From Sphingobium ummariense RL-3 (GTDB lineage: Bacteria; Pseudomonadota; Alphaproteobacteria; Sphingomonadales; Sphingomonadaceae): a stretch of DNA of 63,028 bases. Both the position numbers and the translations under genes were made by a program. Under the pieces are notes generated by a model. The model was not told where the DNA came from. It saw nothing but the letters and a program-made list of their open reading frames with translations, and made no database searches. The stretch lies in the NCBI RefSeq assembly GCF_000447205.1, contig NZ_AUWY01000111.1:1-63028 (forward strand). The letters are read 5' to 3'. Positions 62,476-63,028 of the stretch are shown in pieces (the first letter of the stretch is position 1; each line of letters opens with the position of its first letter).

Positions 62476-63028
62476 ATGTCCGCCGAATCCCGCTTCCTCA
62501 CCCTGCTGCGCCTGCTTGCGTACCATCCCGCCGCACAGGGCTTGCAGGACGACGTCGCGCTGCTCCCCGTCGGCAATGCCCGCCTCGTTCTCACCAGCGA
62601 TACGATGGTGGAGGGCATCCATCACCTTCCCACTGATCCCCCCGCTGCCGTCGGCTGGAAGCTCGCGGCGGTGAACCTTTCCGACCTTGCCGCCAAGGGC
62701 GCCCGGCCGCTCGGTTGTCTGCTCAACTATGCTCTGTCCGGCGACGACGCCTGGGATGCCGCCTTTCTCGAAGGGCTGGGCGAGGCGCTGGAACGCCACG
62801 CCATGCCGCTGCTGGGCGGCGACACGGTGCGGATGCCCGCCGATGCGCCGCGCAGCTACAGCCTGACCGCTATCGGCGAGGCGCAGTCCAGCGTTCCCAG
62901 CCGCACCGGGGCGCGTGCCGGTGACCGCCTCTATGTGACCGGCCCGATGGGGGATGCGGGCGTCGGACTCGAACTGCTGCGCGCCGACCCGGCCGCCGCC
63001 GGGCCGCTGGTGGAGGCCTATCGCCGTC
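62476..63028 (+). CDS. thiL: Thiamine-monophosphate kinase, 3' end cut by window
   Basis: Phosphorylates thiamine monophosphate to the active diphosphate. The open frame runs off the right end with about 184 codons visible. LQDDVALLPVGN, LTSDTMVEGIHH, KLAAVNLSDLAAKGARP and PLLGGDTVRM are the N-terminal ThiL/PurM-like motifs. GGAGGA five bases upstream favours ATG 62476 over ATG 62473. Confidence 0.94.
   Translation, partial: MSAESRFLTLLRLLAYHPAAQGLQDDVALLPVGNARLVLTSDTMVEGIHHLPTDPPAAVGWKLAAVNLSDLAAKGARPLGCLLNYALSGDDAWDAAFLEGLGEALERHAMPLLGGDTVRMPADAPRSYSLTAIGEAQSSVPSRTGARAGDRLYVTGPMGDAGVGLELLRADPAAAGPLVEAYRR

Noticed and set aside
60240..62618. Long minus-strand open frame (792 codons) opposite hisG, hisD, nusB and thiL
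   Set aside because: It covers four clear housekeeping genes on the other strand and has antisense-type composition without motifs.

Overview
The window is a GC-rich bacterial chromosome segment, most likely from an alphaproteobacterium of the Sphingomonadaceae (Sphingomonas/Sphingobium-like). This is inferred from gene content: a SciP-type CtrA regulator, UrcA-family proteins, short-form HisG, GTG/TTG starts with tight ATGA/GTGA overlaps, and hairpin repeats dispersed between genes. I see no tRNA, rRNA, CRISPR array, transposase or complete prophage. Both ends cut genes (proA at the left, thiL at the right).

Layout. 1-5 kb: proA end, kdsA with a small PLA2-like gene, a membrane alpha/beta-hydrolase-like gene and a P450. 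5-14 kb: a LysR divergon with DJ-1/PfpI, ABM monooxygenase and aldo/keto reductase; DUF202 and SLC13/TrkA-C membrane genes; a cNMP-domain thioredoxin-reductase-like flavoprotein, a mercuric-reductase-like flavoprotein and a UBP zinc finger. 14-31 kb: housekeeping (prs, nadE, gltX, hemC-hemD-hemX-like, tsaD, gpsA, a Wzx-like flippase, a PfkB kinase, EI24, a lipoprotein, queG, a NatAB-like ABC exporter, msrB). 31-35 kb: an envelope-glycan cassette (FAD enzyme, GtrA, GT-C-like membrane protein). 35-37.6 kb: two urcA genes and purH.

37.6-40.2 kb is the accessory patch. It has lower G+C and small orphan genes, and is bracketed by two arrays of a degenerate 11-bp repeat in opposite orientation. It leads into a chain of four overlapping genes (HTH protein, 85-codon repeat ORF, HerA-like ATPase, low-molecular-weight phosphatase).

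42-50 kb: OsmC/pirin genes with a divergent LysR, then the riboflavin genes ribD-ribE-ribB-ribH. RibB carries an N-terminal HTH-like segment and a C-terminal GTP cyclohydrolase II-like domain without the expected zinc cysteines; a cluster of ATCACA/TGTGAT half-sites precedes its start. 50-57 kb: TonB, a DUF445 protein, and an RND efflux pump with its adaptor behind a near-perfect dyad. 57-63 kb: two GlsB/YeaQ proteins, sciP, mnmA, hisG, hisD, nusB and thiL.

The strongest candidates for something undescribed are the inverted 11-bp arrays with the overlapping gene chain, the HTH-RibB fusion with its candidate operator, and the FAD-enzyme/GtrA/GT-C cassette lacking a GtrB-type transferase.
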